Source: Halanaerobium saccharolyticum subsp. saccharolyticum DSM 6643
GTDB taxonomy: Bacteria; Bacillota; Halanaerobiia; Halanaerobiales; Halanaerobiaceae
Direction of reading: 5' to 3'
Assembly (NCBI RefSeq): GCF_000350165.1
Contig: NZ_CAUI01000005.1
Location: 434,001-498,000 of the forward strand
DNA: 64,000 nt
A model generated the notes under the pieces. That model was not told where the DNA came from, searched no databases, and was given only the letters and a program-made list of their open reading frames with translations. Numbering within the stretch: the first letter of the stretch is position 1; every line of letters begins with the position of its first letter. A program made the position numbers and the translations under genes. Shown here in pieces: positions 44,820 to 54,044 of this stretch.

Positions 44820-46105
44820 CAGAATTAAAAACTTTTAAGAATATAACATGTACTTTTTGTGGCGCACTCTGTGATAATATTGAGGTCAAAGTAAAAGATA
44901 ATAAAATTGAAGAATTAAAAAATGCCTGTGCCATTTCCAGGAAAAAATATGAGCATGCTTTAAAAGATAGAACAGTACCAATGATTAATGGACAAGAAAG
45001 TACTTATCAAAAAGTAATAGAAAAAGCAGCTGAGATTTTAAAAAACAGTAAAAACCCATTAATTTATGGTTTAAGCAGTACTACAGCTGAGGCTCAAAAA
45101 AATGCAGTTAAGTTGGCCGAATTAACAGGGGCAAATATTGACAGCACTTCTTCAGTTTGTCATGGGCCGGGAACAATGGCCAAACAGCTTGTAGGTATGG
45201 TAACAGCAACTTTAGGTGAAATAAAAAATAGATCAGATTTAATGGTTTTCTGGGGAGCAAATCCTGTCGAAGCACACCCGAATCATTCTAAAAGATATAC
45301 GATGCTTGCTGAAGGTCTCTTTAAAAAATCTCGTTCTGATCGAGAGGTAATTGTTTTTGATGTTCGTAAAACTCCAACTGCCAAAATGGCTGATCAATTT
45401 ATTAGAGTTGAACCCGGTAAAGATTTCGAATTATTAATGGCTTTAAGACTGATTATCAATGGGAAAGAACCAGAAAGCAAAAATGGTAAAATAGCTGGTT
45501 TGGATCTAGCAGAAATAGAAGCAGCTGCCGAAAAATTAAAAAGTGCAAATTATGGGAGTATATTTTATGGTATGGGTTTAACAATGACAGGCGCTAAATA
45601 TATGAACACCTGGGCAGCAATGAGCTTGATTAGAGACTTAAACAATGATCAGCAGAGAAGATTTGTCATGATGCCGATGCGTGGTCACGGTAATGTAGCT
45701 GGTAGTGAAATAACTATGGCCTGGCAGACCGGATATCCTTTTGCAGTTAATTTCAGTAAAGCTTATCCTCGTTATAATCCTGGAGAATATACAGCAGTAG
45801 ACTTATTAGCAAATAAAGAAGTAGATGCTGCCTTTATTATTGCCTCAGATCCTGTGGGGAATTTACCCAAAAAAGCAGCTGCGCATTTAAAGGACATACC
45901 AACTATTATCCTTGATCCGCACTGGAATTTTACAAGTGATTTTGCAGATGTAGTTATACCCTCTGCTTTAAAAGGAATTACTGCTTCTGGAACAGTTTAT
46001 AGAATGGATCATGTTCCACTTCATTTAAGAGCATTTCTTGAAGATGAATGGCCTAATGATCAAGAAGCAGTGGCTGAAATAGGGGAGCTGATTGAAAATG
46101 CTTAG
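44816..46105 (+). CDS. fwdB: Formylmethanofuran dehydrogenase subunit B (Mo/W catalytic subunit)
   Basis: 429 residues from TTG 44816 (GGAGG upstream). N-terminal CTFCGALCDNI plus a later NACAI gives the four Cys ligands of a [4Fe-4S] cluster (C-x2-C-x3-C-xn-C). SVCHGPGTMAK contains the Cys that ligates Mo or W in FwdB. FWGANPVEAHPNH and RVEPGKDFELL are conserved further on. In methanogens FwdB reduces CO2 to formate, which FwdA couples to methanofuran. The retained metal-site cysteines contrast with the degenerate FhcB of methylotrophs. Overlaps fwdA. Confidence 0.88.
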   Translation: MTELKTFKNITCTFCGALCDNIEVKVKDNKIEELKNACAISRKKYEHALKDRTVPMINGQESTYQKVIEKAAEILKNSKNPLIYGLSSTTAEAQKNAVKLAELTGANIDSTSSVCHGPGTMAKQLVGMVTATLGEIKNRSDLMVFWGANPVEAHPNHSKRYTMLAEGLFKKSRSDREVIVFDVRKTPTAKMADQFIRVEPGKDFELLMALRLIINGKEPESKNGKIAGLDLAEIEAAAEKLKSANYGSIFYGMGLTMTGAKYMNTWAAMSLIRDLNNDQQRRFVMMPMRGHGNVAGSEITMAWQTGYPFAVNFSKAYPRYNPGEYTAVDLLANKEVDAAFIIASDPVGNLPKKAAAHLKDIPTIILDPHWNFTSDFADVVIPSALKGITASGTVYRMDHVPLHLRAFLEDEWPNDQEAVAEIGELIENA

Positions 46106-47774
46106 ACTTAAAAATGCTTTAATTTATGATCCAACTAATAATAAAGATGGGGTTAAAGAAGATATCTGGATTCAAGATGAGAAAATAGTTGCTGAACCTA
46201 AGAAATCAGTTTTAAAAGAATTAAAGGAAAATAATGACTTAGAAGAGATAGATTTAGACGGGAAAATTGTAATGGCTGGTGGAGTCGATATTCATTCTCA
46301 TATAGCAGGACCAAAAGTGAACTCCGGCCGTGTTTTAAGACCTGAAGACCACAGACGCGATAATGTTGCCCGCAAAGGCAAACTGCGTTCTGGAGTTGGT
46401 TCAACTGTTCCTTCTAGTTATGTAACTGGTTATCGCTACAGTCTAATGGGTTATACAACTGTAATGGAGGCTGCAGGACCGCCAATGAAAGCCAAACATA
46501 TCCATGAAGAATTTAATGATCTTCCCTATATTGATAAAGGGTTTTTAGTTCTAAGCGGCAATAACTATTTTGTTTTAAAATTTATCAGTGAAAATAATCA
46601 GCAGGCTTTAAAAGATTATCTTGGCTGGCTGATAAATGCTACAGGCGCTTTTGGATTAAAAGTTGTAAATCCGGGTGGAGTTGAAGCCTGGAAAGAAGGT
46701 AAGAGGATGAGAGGTATTGAAGAAAAAGGGACATATTTTGATTTAAGCCCTAAAGAAATATTGCTGGGTTTGGCCCAAGCAGCGGCAGATCTTAAATTAC
46801 CACATCCAATCCATCTTCATACAAATGATCTTGGCTCAGCTGGAAATTATCAAACGACAATAAACACTATGAGATTATTAGAAGACTATAGACTGCATAT
46901 AACCCATATTCAATTTAGCAGTTATGGAAAAAATGAAGAATCAAAAATAAAATTTGCAACTGCTACCGATGAAATCGCAGCAGAAATAAATAAACAATCA
47001 AAACTAACAGTTGATATTGGACAGCTGGTGTTTGGAGAAGCTACAACCATGACTGCAGATGGAATCTTGGAATATAATCTGCATAAATTATCCGGGAATA
47101 AATGGGTTAATACAGATGTTGAAATGGAAACTGGATCAGGTATTGTGCCGATGAATTATAAGAAGAAAAATTTAGTCAATGATATTCAATGGGCAACTGG
47201 AATGGAACTTTTCTTAAAAATTGATGATCCCTGGAAGGTGTTTTTAACAACAGACCATCCCAATGCTGGTCCATTTACTGCCTACCCCTGGATTATTAAG
47301 TTATTGATGAATAAAAGTTATAGAGCAGATTATATATCAGATTTACATGCTAAATTTGATGAATATACCGACCTATCTTCACTGGATAGAGAATATAGTT
47401 TGAGTGATATTGCAGTTATCAGTCGTTCTGGCCCTGCTAAAGCTTTGGGATTGAAAAACAAAGGTCATCTGGGGGTTGGGGCTGATGCCGATATAGCAGT
47501 ATATAATAATATTTCTGACAATGATATTGCCGAAGTTTTTGCTCATCCTGTTTATGTATTTAAGTCTGGAAGAATGATTGTTAAAGATGGAGAACTACTA
47601 AATAATCTCGAAATTGGAAGGACTTTAGTCACTAAACCAGATTATGATGAAAATATTATAGAATTAATTCGAGAAGATTTTCAGAAATATTATAGTATTT
47701 CAATAGATAATTATTCAGTAACAGATAATTATTATGATAAAGTTGAGGTGATTCCATGCACTACCAGGGAATAG
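46098..47774 (+). CDS. fwdA: Formylmethanofuran dehydrogenase subunit A (amidohydrolase)
   Basis: 558 residues from ATG 46098. Amidohydrolase fold with a binuclear metal site: VDIHSHIAG (HxH), FGLKVVNPGG (the carboxylated Lys), PIHLHTND, YRLHITHIQFSSYG and LTTDHPNAGPFTAYPW (catalytic Asp). These are specific to FwdA/FhcA, which forms or hydrolyses N-formylmethanofuran from formate and methanofuran. Length is standard. The end overlaps ftr by 19 bases, which couples expression. Confidence 0.92.
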   Translation: MLRLKNALIYDPTNNKDGVKEDIWIQDEKIVAEPKKSVLKELKENNDLEEIDLDGKIVMAGGVDIHSHIAGPKVNSGRVLRPEDHRRDNVARKGKLRSGVGSTVPSSYVTGYRYSLMGYTTVMEAAGPPMKAKHIHEEFNDLPYIDKGFLVLSGNNYFVLKFISENNQQALKDYLGWLINATGAFGLKVVNPGGVEAWKEGKRMRGIEEKGTYFDLSPKEILLGLAQAAADLKLPHPIHLHTNDLGSAGNYQTTINTMRLLEDYRLHITHIQFSSYGKNEESKIKFATATDEIAAEINKQSKLTVDIGQLVFGEATTMTADGILEYNLHKLSGNKWVNTDVEMETGSGIVPMNYKKKNLVNDIQWATGMELFLKIDDPWKVFLTTDHPNAGPFTAYPWIIKLLMNKSYRADYISDLHAKFDEYTDLSSLDREYSLSDIAVISRSGPAKALGLKNKGHLGVGADADIAVYNNISDNDIAEVFAHPVYVFKSGRMIVKDGELLNNLEIGRTLVTKPDYDENIIELIREDFQKYYSISIDNYSVTDNYYDKVEVIPCTTRE

Positions 47775-48655
47775 AAATCGAAGATACCTTTGCTGAAGCA
47801 TTTACCATGTATGGAACAAGGGTTATTGTGACAGCAGCAACCGAAAAATGGGCTGAAATTGCTGCTAGAGAAGCAGTAGGATTTGCAACTTCAATTATTG
47901 AATGTGGTATTGAAGCTGGAATTGAAAAAAAATTAAGTTCTGATCAAACATTAGATGGAAGACCTGGAGTTAGTTTGCTCTTTTTTACTATGAAAGAAAA
48001 ATCTTTGTTAAAAGAAATGCGCAAAAGAATAGGTCAGACAATAATGACTGCAGCGACTACAGCCTGTTTTAATGGTCTTGACTCAGATAAAAAGATTAAA
48101 GTTGGCGGAAACATACGTTATTTTGGGGATGGATTTCAGATTTCAAAATTATATGATGACCGCAGATTCTGGAGAATTCCAATAATGGGGGGAGAATTTT
48201 TAATAGAAGAAAGTTTTGGGATTCAAAAGGGTATTGGCGGAGGTAATATAATTATTGCTGGATCTAATTCAGAAACTGCTTTAAATGCTGCAGAAAAAGC
48301 CGTGGCAGCAATGCGAAAAATTGAAGGGGTTGTAATGCCTTTCCCAGGGGGAATTGTTAGTAGTGGTAGTAAGGTGACGTCCAAATATTCATTTTTAAAT
48401 GCTGCTACAAATACTAAATATTGTCCAACTATTAAAGCTCAGACAGAAACAAATTTAGCAGAAGAAGTCGGATCTGTCTTAGAAATCGTAATCGATGGTT
48501 TAAGTGTAGAAGCGACTGCAGAAGCAATGAAAGTGGGAATTAAAGCTGCTGCTGTTGATGGAGTTATTAAGATTACAGCAGGTAATTATGGTGGAGATCT
48601 TGGATCAGAAAACTTTTATCTCAAGGAAATTTTACGAGGTGATCTGGATGACTAA
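47756..48655 (+). CDS. ftr: Formylmethanofuran:H4MPT formyltransferase
   Basis: 299 residues, starting MHYQGIEIEDTFAEAF, with RVIVTAATEKWAEIAAREAVGFATS, CGIEAGIEKKL, DGRPGVSLLFF and GGNIRYFGDGFQ; all conserved in Ftr/FhcD. It transfers the formyl group between methanofuran and N5 of H4MPT. Ftr is cytosolic and in methylotrophs joins FhcABC in one complex. SD GAGGTG precedes the ATG. Overlaps fwdC by 8 bases. Confidence 0.93.
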   Translation: MHYQGIEIEDTFAEAFTMYGTRVIVTAATEKWAEIAAREAVGFATSIIECGIEAGIEKKLSSDQTLDGRPGVSLLFFTMKEKSLLKEMRKRIGQTIMTAATTACFNGLDSDKKIKVGGNIRYFGDGFQISKLYDDRRFWRIPIMGGEFLIEESFGIQKGIGGGNIIIAGSNSETALNAAEKAVAAMRKIEGVVMPFPGGIVSSGSKVTSKYSFLNAATNTKYCPTIKAQTETNLAEEVGSVLEIVIDGLSVEATAEAMKVGIKAAAVDGVIKITAGNYGGDLGSENFYLKEILRGDLDD

Positions 48656-49502
48656 ATTAAAGCTTAAATTAAAAAAAGAAAATCCAGCTTTAATAAAAAA
48701 AGGAAATGAAGTAATAGGAAAAATTCCAGTTGAAGTAGAAAATATAAGGCCAGACCTGATAAAAAATATGAGTTTTTCTGAATTAAAACAGCTTGAAATT
48801 AGAGCAGGAAAAGTAATTTATCAACTGCAGGACTTTTTTGAAATCAAAGGAGAACCAGCAGAAGAGATTAAAATTGCTGGTAACTTATCTAATTTTAAAT
48901 ATTTAGGTGCCGGAATGAATTCTGGTACTATTAGAGTTAAAGGTGATGTTGGCATGCATCTTGGTTCTGAAATGAGTGGTGGTCAAATAGAAGTTGAAGG
49001 TAATGCTGGTGACTGGCTGGGAGCAGAAATGACAGGTGGTATAATAACTGTATCTGGTGATGCTGGCAATTATATAGGAGCTGCTTTTAGAGGTGATAAA
49101 TTAGGAATGAATCGAGGTTTTATCCACATTGGAGGTAATGCAGGTAACTTTGTAGCTAATAAAATGCGTCGAGGTGAAATAGTAATCAATGGTAACTGTG
49201 GAGATTTACTTGGAGCCCAGATGATAGCGGGTTCTGTTTATGTTTTTGGTAAATGTGGAAAAAGGGTAGGGGCTGGTATGAAAAGAGGAACTATTGTATT
49301 ATTTAATGAATTAGAACTACTGCCTACCTTTAGTTATAATATAAGTTATTTCCCCAATTTTTTGAATATTGCTTTCAGGCATCTTAAAAATGATTATGGA
49401 ATTAAAATTCCTGATCAAGCTTTAAATTCAGAATACAAAAGATATACAGGTGATAATACTGAATTAGGGAAAGGGGAAATTTTAATATGGAAAAAAGACT
49501 AA
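48648..49502 (+). CDS. fwdC: Formylmethanofuran dehydrogenase subunit C
   Basis: 284 residues from ATG 48648 (SD CGAGGTG); earlier in-frame starts lie inside ftr. From about residue 75 it carries repeats of the form GxxxGxxMxxGxIxVxGxxG (LGAGMNSGTIRVKGDVG, LGSEMSGGQIEVEGNAG, LGAEMTGGIITVSGDAG, and three more), a right-handed beta-helix shared with the GltB C-terminal domain. FwdC scaffolds FwdA and FwdB. The end overlaps mch by 16 bases. Confidence 0.92.
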   Translation: MTKLKLKLKKENPALIKKGNEVIGKIPVEVENIRPDLIKNMSFSELKQLEIRAGKVIYQLQDFFEIKGEPAEEIKIAGNLSNFKYLGAGMNSGTIRVKGDVGMHLGSEMSGGQIEVEGNAGDWLGAEMTGGIITVSGDAGNYIGAAFRGDKLGMNRGFIHIGGNAGNFVANKMRRGEIVINGNCGDLLGAQMIAGSVYVFGKCGKRVGAGMKRGTIVLFNELELLPTFSYNISYFPNFLNIAFRHLKNDYGIKIPDQALNSEYKRYTGDNTELGKGEILIWKKD

Positions 49503-50446
49503 ATCTTAATAAAAATGCAGTTATGTTGGTTAAAGAAATGATCAATGAAAAGGAGTTCTTAAATATAGATGCTGTTCATTACAATGATGGGATAACTGTC
49601 ATTGATGGAGGAGTTGAATTTAAAGGGGGGTATAGAGCCGGGATTTTTTTCTCAGAGATATGTCTAGGTGGATTAGGAGAAGTTGATTTTATCGACTATG
49701 AAATCGGAGATTATATGATTCCAGCTGTAAAAGTAGAAATTGATCATCCTTTAGAAGCCTGTATGTTGTCCCAATATGCCGGTTGGAAAATTGAAAAAGA
49801 TGATTTTTTTGCTATGGCTTCTGGTCCGGGAAGAATCCTGGCTGCTAAAGAAAAATTATATAAAGAATATAGTGATTATCACGAAAGTAGAAATTCTCCA
49901 GCAGTAATTGTTTTAGAAAGTTCACAGCTTCCAGATGAAAAAACTGCAAAATACATTGCAGATGAAATGTGTACACCCTGCAGCAATAGTTATATTTTAA
50001 CAGCACCTACCGAATCACTTGTGGGATCGATCCAAATCAGCGCCAGAATTATAGAGACAGGAATGCATAAAATGCATGAATTAGATTTTGATTTAGAAAA
50101 AATAGAGTCTGCCTGGGGGATATGTCCGGTGTCACCAACTGCTGATGAGACTTTAAAAGCTATTGGAAGAACTAACGATGCAGTCTTATATGGTGGTACA
50201 GCATATTATCAGTTTTACTGCGAAGACAGTGAAATAGAAAAAATAATAGATGATATTCCAGCCTCAGCTTCGAAAGATTATGGAGAAAGTTTTTTAAAGC
50301 TTTATCAAAGGTATAACAATTTCTATGATATTGATCCAATGCTTTTTAGTCCTGCTCGTGTTATAATTAATAATAGAAAAAGCGGAAAAACTTTTAAAGC
50401 AGGTAAAATAAATTATGAAATACTAAAAAAATCTTTTTTTGAATAA
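49487..50446 (+). CDS. mch: Methenyl-H4MPT cyclohydrolase
   Basis: 319 residues, close to archaeal and methylotroph Mch. Motifs: LNLNKNAVMLV at the start, GGYRAGIFFSEICLGGLGEV, EIDHPLEACMLSQYAGW, FAMASGPGR, and ICPVSPTADETLKAIGRTNDAVLYGG. It interconverts methenyl-H4MPT and N5-formyl-H4MPT. Directly follows fwdC by overlap. With mtdB, ftr and fwd this makes an unbroken path from methylene-H4MPT to CO2. Confidence 0.94.
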   Translation: MEKRLNLNKNAVMLVKEMINEKEFLNIDAVHYNDGITVIDGGVEFKGGYRAGIFFSEICLGGLGEVDFIDYEIGDYMIPAVKVEIDHPLEACMLSQYAGWKIEKDDFFAMASGPGRILAAKEKLYKEYSDYHESRNSPAVIVLESSQLPDEKTAKYIADEMCTPCSNSYILTAPTESLVGSIQISARIIETGMHKMHELDFDLEKIESAWGICPVSPTADETLKAIGRTNDAVLYGGTAYYQFYCEDSEIEKIIDDIPASASKDYGESFLKLYQRYNNFYDIDPMLFSPARVIINNRKSGKTFKAGKINYEILKKSFFE

Positions 50447-50493
50447 TTTTTTAAGTAAAAAATAATAACTTGAAAAGCATAGGGGGTAATTTA

Positions 50494-51357
50494 TTGCAGG
50501 CAGTAATCCTTGCTTCAGATAATGGTTGGCATATTGAAGAATTAAAAAGAGCACTAAAAAGAAAAGATATTAAAGCAGAAAGAGTTCCAATAACAGAACT
50601 TGGAGCAGCAGTTTCATCTAATTTCCAGCTTAAAACAAGGGAGAAAATATTAGATGATTATGATTATATTTTTGTTAGAGTTATTCCAGGCGGTAGTCTT
50701 GAACAAATAATTTTAAGGATGGATATTTTAAATAGAATGGCTGCTCTGGGTAAGAAAATAATTAATAAACCTTCGGTCATCGAAAAAACAGTTGATAAAT
50801 ATTACACCCAATTTATTCTGGCTGATCATGGTCTCCCGACTCCGGAAACATTTGTCACTGAGGATTTTAGCCAGGCATTAGAATACTGCGAAAAATGGGA
50901 AGATGTGATATTAAAACCTATATTTGGTTCTTTAGGTAAAGGAATTGTCCGCTTGCAAGATGAAGATACAGCTTATAGAGTTTTAAGAGCCTGGGATGAA
51001 AATAATTTTGTTTTTTATCTCCAAAAATATATTGAGCACGGTCAAAGTGATATCAGAGTTTTTGTTTGTAAAGGAGAAATGATTGCTGCATCTCAAAGAT
51101 GTGGTTCCAACTGGAAAACTAATGTTGCCAGAGGTGCTGTTAGTAAAAAAATTGATATTCCTCAGCATATTAAAGATATGGCTTTAAAAACTGCAGAAAT
51201 CCTTGATTTAGATTATACAGGAATTGATATAGTTTTGGAGAATGGTAGTTATAAGAATGCTTATATAATTGAGGTAAATAGTATTCCAGGTTGGTACGGT
51301 TTGCAGCAGGTTACAGACTTTAATATAGCAGATAAAATTATTGAGTTAATGATCTAG
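50494..51357 (+). CDS. RimK-type ATP-grasp ligase (MptN-like)
   Basis: About 287 residues from TTG 50494 (SD AGGGGGT; the TTG at 50470 has none). Motifs of the RimK family: VIEKTVDKYYTQFILADHGLPTPET, ILKPIFGSLGKGIVRL, DIRVFVCKGEMIAASQR, NWKTNVARGA and AYIIEVNSIPGWYGLQ. RimK-like ligases add glutamate to a cofactor; MptN does so in tetrahydrosarcinapterin, and methylotroph clusters carry close relatives. A role in glutamylating H4MPT or methanofuran is likely but the acceptor is not shown. Confidence 0.83.
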   Translation: MQAVILASDNGWHIEELKRALKRKDIKAERVPITELGAAVSSNFQLKTREKILDDYDYIFVRVIPGGSLEQIILRMDILNRMAALGKKIINKPSVIEKTVDKYYTQFILADHGLPTPETFVTEDFSQALEYCEKWEDVILKPIFGSLGKGIVRLQDEDTAYRVLRAWDENNFVFYLQKYIEHGQSDIRVFVCKGEMIAASQRCGSNWKTNVARGAVSKKIDIPQHIKDMALKTAEILDLDYTGIDIVLENGSYKNAYIIEVNSIPGWYGLQQVTDFNIADKIIELMI

Positions 51358-51379
51358 ATATAATTGTGGAGGGAAGAAT

Positions 51380-52324
51380 ATGCCTTTAAGCGATATAGAA
51401 ATAGCACAGGCTGTTCAAATTGCATCTTTATTGGAAGCTAGTGCAGCAAAACCTGGTAATGTTTATCCAACTAAAAATTTTAAAGATTTAAATTATCATC
51501 ATTTTTTATACAGCTCAGCTGCTGTGTTTCCAGCATTTTTAAATCTGGAAAATAAATCAGTTGGAAAAATAATATTAGAGGGAGTTAAGCAAACCCATTC
51601 TTTTATCAAAACAAATACCAATTTAGGTATTCTACTTTTAATAGCTCCCTTGGCAGCAGCTTATGCTGGCCTACGAAAGAAAAATTTAGTAAAGACTGAT
51701 AATAAAGAGGAATTAAAACAGCTTCTGCAGCAGGAAATAAGTCTTATTTTAAATAACTTAACCAGAAAAGATGCAGAACTAGCCTATGAGGCAATTAATT
51801 ATTCTAAAGCAGGGAATCTGGCTGAAGTTGAAGATGGAGATATTAAGGATAGAGTTGAATTGACTCTCTATCAAGCAATGAAACTTGCTCAAAATCGAGA
51901 TCAGATTGCAGCAGAATATGTCAATGATTTTAGTTTTACTTTTAATTTTGCCTATCCAGTTTTCAAAAAAAATCAAAAAAAATTTTCTAAGCTTAATGAT
52001 GTAATAATCCAAAGTTATTTAGAAATTTTAGCTGAGCAGCCCGACACTTTAATAGCTAGGAAATGGGGTAATGATTTTGCTGTTGAAATTTCTGAGAAGA
52101 CAAAAAAACTTTTAAATAAATTAAAAAATATTACAGATTATAAAATTAGAAAACAAGAAATCCAAAAATTTGATAAATATTTAAGGTCAAAAGAAGAAAA
52201 AATTAATCCAGGAACTACAGCAGATTTTACAGCAGCAGTTATATTTTTAGAAATTTTAATTTCAGGCAAGGAAATTATAGCTAACTGGGCAAACTGGGGG
52301 GATGTTAATAATGGATCAATTTAA
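51380..52324 (+). CDS. Triphosphoribosyl-dephospho-CoA synthase-like (CitG/MdcB family) protein
   Basis: 314 residues. LLEASAAKPGNVYPTKNFKDL and GVKQTHSFIKTNTNLGILLLIAPL are CitG-family motifs (compare SxxxKPGxVxP and NTxxGxLL). CitG normally makes the prosthetic-group precursor of citrate lyase, but no citrate or malonate lyase gene is here; family members recur in methylotroph H4MPT clusters with unknown role. Ribosyl transfer chemistry in methanopterin synthesis is a plausible guess. Overlaps the MptA-like gene by 14 bases. Confidence 0.82.
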   Translation: MPLSDIEIAQAVQIASLLEASAAKPGNVYPTKNFKDLNYHHFLYSSAAVFPAFLNLENKSVGKIILEGVKQTHSFIKTNTNLGILLLIAPLAAAYAGLRKKNLVKTDNKEELKQLLQQEISLILNNLTRKDAELAYEAINYSKAGNLAEVEDGDIKDRVELTLYQAMKLAQNRDQIAAEYVNDFSFTFNFAYPVFKKNQKKFSKLNDVIIQSYLEILAEQPDTLIARKWGNDFAVEISEKTKKLLNKLKNITDYKIRKQEIQKFDKYLRSKEEKINPGTTADFTAAVIFLEILISGKEIIANWANWGDVNNGSI

Positions 52325-53312
52325 AAGAGATGTTCAAAAAGAGGAACCTCGACTTGTGGTAGGCTTAAATAGAGTTGGTGTAAAAAATATACAAAAAATA
52401 ATCAGAATAAAAAATAATAATAAAGAAAATTTATTTTATTCAACAATTGACATATTTGTAGATTTACTTCCCCAACAAAAAGGGGCGCATATGTCAAGAT
52501 TTGATGAGACTATTACTCAAATAATTGATGAAACAATTCAGAAGAAAGTAATGGTTATAGAAGATTTCGCAACTTATATGGCAGAAATGGCTAGAAAAAG
52601 ACAGAATGCTCATCGAGCAGAGGTCAGGATCAAAGCAAAATATCCTGTAGAAGAAATTGCACCAGCATCTGAGAAAAAAACCCAAAAAATAAATACAATA
52701 ATGGGGAGAGCAGTCAGTACTGAAAATGGCAGCCGACATCTAATTGGAGTAGAAACTAATGGAATGACAGTTTGTCCCTGTGCTCAACAGATGATTAAGG
52801 AATATGCAGAAGATAAATTGGAAAAAGAAGGTTTTACTAAAGAACAGTTGGAAAAAGTTTTTAAACATATTCCTATGCCGTCCCATAATCAGCGTGGAAC
52901 CGGTATTTTAATGATTGGCAGTGAGAAAAAAATTAAGGCTGAAAAATTAGTAAGAATAGTTGAAAATTCAATGAGTAGTAAAGTTTTAGATCTTTTAAAA
53001 AGGGTTGATGAGTTAGAAATTGTAAGAAATGCTCATTTGAATCCTCGATTTGTAGAAGATGTTGTTAGAGAAATGGTAGCACTGACACTTAAAGAATTTG
53101 ATTTTTTAAGTGATGATGACTATTTCTTAGCTAAACAAACAAATTACGAAGGGATTCATAGTTATGAAGTCTATGCGGAAAGAAGTGGAACAATTGGCGA
53201 AATAAAAGAAGAAATAAAAAAAGCTGAAAATGATTATCTAGATGAAGATTATATTATAAATTGTAATAATACCAGTTCAGATGAATGGTTGGAATCAAAT
53301 GGAGGCTGTTAA
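52311..53312 (+). CDS. mptA: GTP cyclohydrolase IB family, MptA-like
   Basis: 333 residues. ATG 52311 is favoured because GGGGGG ends right before the in-frame ATG at 52302. COG1469 family: RVGVKNIQK, KGAHMSRFDETI, MTVCPCAQQMIKEYA and PMPSHNQRGTG. The CPCAQ form and the archaeal-like second half favour MptA (GTP to 7,8-dihydroneopterin 2',3'-cyclic phosphate) over bacterial FolE2. No MptB phosphodiesterase is seen in the window. It may serve both the folate genes downstream and methanopterin. Confidence 0.8.
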   Translation: MDQFKRDVQKEEPRLVVGLNRVGVKNIQKIIRIKNNNKENLFYSTIDIFVDLLPQQKGAHMSRFDETITQIIDETIQKKVMVIEDFATYMAEMARKRQNAHRAEVRIKAKYPVEEIAPASEKKTQKINTIMGRAVSTENGSRHLIGVETNGMTVCPCAQQMIKEYAEDKLEKEGFTKEQLEKVFKHIPMPSHNQRGTGILMIGSEKKIKAEKLVRIVENSMSSKVLDLLKRVDELEIVRNAHLNPRFVEDVVREMVALTLKEFDFLSDDDYFLAKQTNYEGIHSYEVYAERSGTIGEIKEEIKKAENDYLDEDYIINCNNTSSDEWLESNGGC

Positions 53313-53313
53313 T

Positions 53314-54018
53314 TTGAAATTATTAATTAGTATCAAAAATACAGAAGAAGCTTCAATAGTAAAAGATAGCAAATTTGATATTTTAGACATCAAAAATCCT
53401 GCTGAGGGTTCACTTGGAGTTAACTTTCCCAGTGTGATTAAAGAAATTAAGGAAAAATCGCCAAATAGAATTATTAGTGCGGCTGGAGGTGATCTGCCAG
53501 GACTTCCAGGTTTAACTTCGCAGATTACCTTTGGGCTGGCCCATTTAAAGCCTGATTATATAAAATTAGGCTTTTATAATTTTAATGAACTTAAAACAGC
53601 TGTAAAAATTATTAATGAGGCAAAAAAGGCCATTAAATTAAGTGCTGCGCCAGTCAAGTTAATAGCAGCAGCTTATGGAGATTATAAAAAAACCGGCAGT
53701 TTTAATCCTTTTTTATTAAATGACTTGGCCTTTAATACTGAATTAGATGGCATAATGATCGATACAATTGATAAAAGCGGCAAAAACTTATTTGATTTTC
53801 TTAATCCAGGCGAGCTTAAAGATTTTTGTCTGCAGGCAAAAAAAGCGGAGGTTTTTAGCGCCCTGGCTGGTTCTTTAAAATTTGATCACATTGATCTTTT
53901 AAAAGAAATTAAGCCTGATATTATTGGGTTTAGAGGTGCAGTCTGTAAAAATAATGATAGAAGTTCTAAAATTAATGCAGATTTAATCAATAAGCTTTAT
54001 CAAAAAATCCAGTCTTAA
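53314..54018 (+). CDS. mfnB: Methanofuran biosynthesis (5-formylfuran-3-yl)methyl phosphate synthase
   Basis: 234 residues from TTG 53314 (SD GGAGG 8 bases upstream, 1 base after the mptA stop). The N-terminal LLISIKNTEEA, ILDIKNPAEGSLG and the central AAGGDLPGLPG are the MfnB/DUF556 signature; DYIKLGFYN and GIMIDTIDKSGK follow in a TIM barrel. MfnB condenses two glyceraldehyde-3-phosphates to the furan core of methanofuran. A clear marker that the methanofuran head group is made here. Confidence 0.9.
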   Translation: MKLLISIKNTEEASIVKDSKFDILDIKNPAEGSLGVNFPSVIKEIKEKSPNRIISAAGGDLPGLPGLTSQITFGLAHLKPDYIKLGFYNFNELKTAVKIINEAKKAIKLSAAPVKLIAAAYGDYKKTGSFNPFLLNDLAFNTELDGIMIDTIDKSGKNLFDFLNPGELKDFCLQAKKAEVFSALAGSLKFDHIDLLKEIKPDIIGFRGAVCKNNDRSSKINADLINKLYQKIQS

Positions 54019-54044
54019 ATAACTTAAATATGAGGTTGTTAGAA

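Noticed and set aside
51380-52324. CitG as part of a citrate lyase operon
   Set aside because: No citC, D, E or F genes are nearby; the gene overlaps mptA and belongs to the cofactor cluster.
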